Assembly: GCA_947464955.1 (NCBI GenBank)
Contig: CANHZI010000015.1
Span: forward strand, 1-44,525
Length of the DNA: 44,525 nt
Direction: 5' to 3'
Source: Oxalobacteraceae bacterium
Lineage (GTDB): Bacteria > Pseudomonadota > Gammaproteobacteria > Burkholderiales > Burkholderiaceae_D
The number at the start of each line of letters is the position of its first letter. Positions within the stretch are counted from its first letter, which is position 1. Both the position numbers and the translations under genes were made by a program. Below are positions 44,027 through 44,525 of this stretch, one piece after another. The notes below the pieces were generated by a model. It was not told where the DNA came from, searched no databases, and saw nothing but the letters and a program-made list of their open reading frames with translations.

Positions 44027-44525
44027 TGAAACAGCTACTCCTCAATTTGAACCAATGGCGTCCGTTTGGCAAAAGCCAAGCGTCGACCCATTTCGTCAAG
44101 CGTTCAAAGATGATGGAGTACGACCAGCCGTTAGTGTGGGTGACTTTAATTCTGATGGTGTTCGGCATGGTGATGGTGTATTCGGCATCGATCTCTCTAC
44201 CCGATTCGCCCAAATATGCCAGTTATAAGAATACGCATTTTCTGTTTCGCCAAGCGATCTTTATTTTAGTGTCGATCGCAGCCAGTTTCATTTTCTTCCG
44301 CATTCGTGTCGAGGATTGGCAAAAGGCAGCGCCTTACCTGTTTATTTTTACTTTGATCTTATTGGTTTTGGTTCTGATTCCTGGTATCGGGAAAGGCGTC
44401 AATGGTGCAAAGCGCTGGTTAGCGTTTAAGGGCTTCAATATACAACCATCTGAATTGATGAAGCTTTTCATGGTGCTCTACGCAGCCGACTACACTGTAC
44501 GCAAACAAGAATACATGCACAAGCT
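44026..44525 (+). CDS. ftsW: Septal peptidoglycan polymerase FtsW (partial)
   Basis: The frame opens at ATG 44026, sharing the A of the murD TGA, and stays open to the right edge (166 residues). After a polar N-terminal tail come SEDS-family segments: YDQPLVWVTLILMVFGMVMV as helix 1 with YSAS after it, FRQAIFILVSIAASFIFF, a third helix (LFIFTLILLVLVLIP), then GVNGAKRWL and QPSELMKL, which are invariant features of FtsW/RodA. Position after murD in the dcw cluster identifies FtsW rather than RodA. The C-terminal half, including the catalytic region, is outside the window. Confidence 0.95.
   Translation, partial: MKQLLLNLNQWRPFGKSQASTHFVKRSKMMEYDQPLVWVTLILMVFGMVMVYSASISLPDSPKYASYKNTHFLFRQAIFILVSIAASFIFFRIRVEDWQKAAPYLFIFTLILLVLVLIPGIGKGVNGAKRWLAFKGFNIQPSELMKLFMVLYAADYTVRKQEYMHK

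Overview
The window looks like a chromosome segment from a betaproteobacterium of the order Burkholderiales, most probably family Oxalobacteraceae (Undibacterium-like). The reasons are the minus-strand order fmdB, DUF502, aspS, nudB, EEP nuclease, clsB, the dcw cluster mraZ-rsmH-ftsL-ftsI-murE-murF-mraY-murD-ftsW, protein sequence styles, and base composition that by eye is close to 50% GC. The genus is an inference. No insertion sequence, phage, tRNA or CRISPR array was recognised.

Layout. (1) 1-6.8 kb, minus strand: clsB (cut by the window edge), an EEP-family nuclease, nudB, aspS, a DUF502 membrane protein and an FmdB zinc-ribbon protein. One plus-strand gene at 2630 interrupts this row. 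It is an unrecognised secreted protein built from two copies of one cysteine-rich domain, and its signal peptide appears to be broken by a one-base slip in a T run. (2) 6.8-8.3 kb: a sodium:solute symporter. (3) 8.4-15 kb, minus strand: a signalling operon, with a short membrane chemoreceptor, a 1606-residue hybrid kinase (REC-PASx4-HisKA-HATPase-REC-Hpt-REC-EAL) and a single-domain response regulator, closed by a terminator. The first PAS domain of the kinase resembles a LOV domain and keeps the photoactive-type cysteine. (4) 15.3-20.9 kb, minus strand: an apparent 5-oxoproline operon with an outer-membrane protein, pxpB, pxpC, pxpA, the DUF969/DUF979 membrane pair and pcp. Pcp releases pyroglutamate from peptides, PxpABC hydrolyses it to glutamate, and the membrane proteins are candidate carriers. 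(5) 21-29.8 kb: a small PstS-like binding protein with a porin, an MFS carrier divergent from a periplasmic M20 amidohydrolase, a beta-CASP metallo-hydrolase, an acetolactate-synthase-like ThDP enzyme and a short-chain dehydrogenase.

(6) 30.1-34.5 kb, plus strand: a secreted chalcone-isomerase-like protein, RNase P RNA (rnpB), and a membrane CACHE-like-PAS-GAF-GGDEF-EAL protein. (7) 34.5 kb to the end, plus strand: the division and cell-wall cluster, preceded by four 10-bp-spaced GTG repeats that look like an MraZ operator. Genes from rsmH to murF overlap or touch, and ftsW runs off the window.

The least ordinary material is the signalling operon (LOV-like PAS, fused RocR-like REC-EAL output, twin perfect palindromes between its first two genes), the duplicated-domain secreted protein at 2630, and the 5-oxoproline operon led by an outer-membrane gene with a perfect palindrome upstream.
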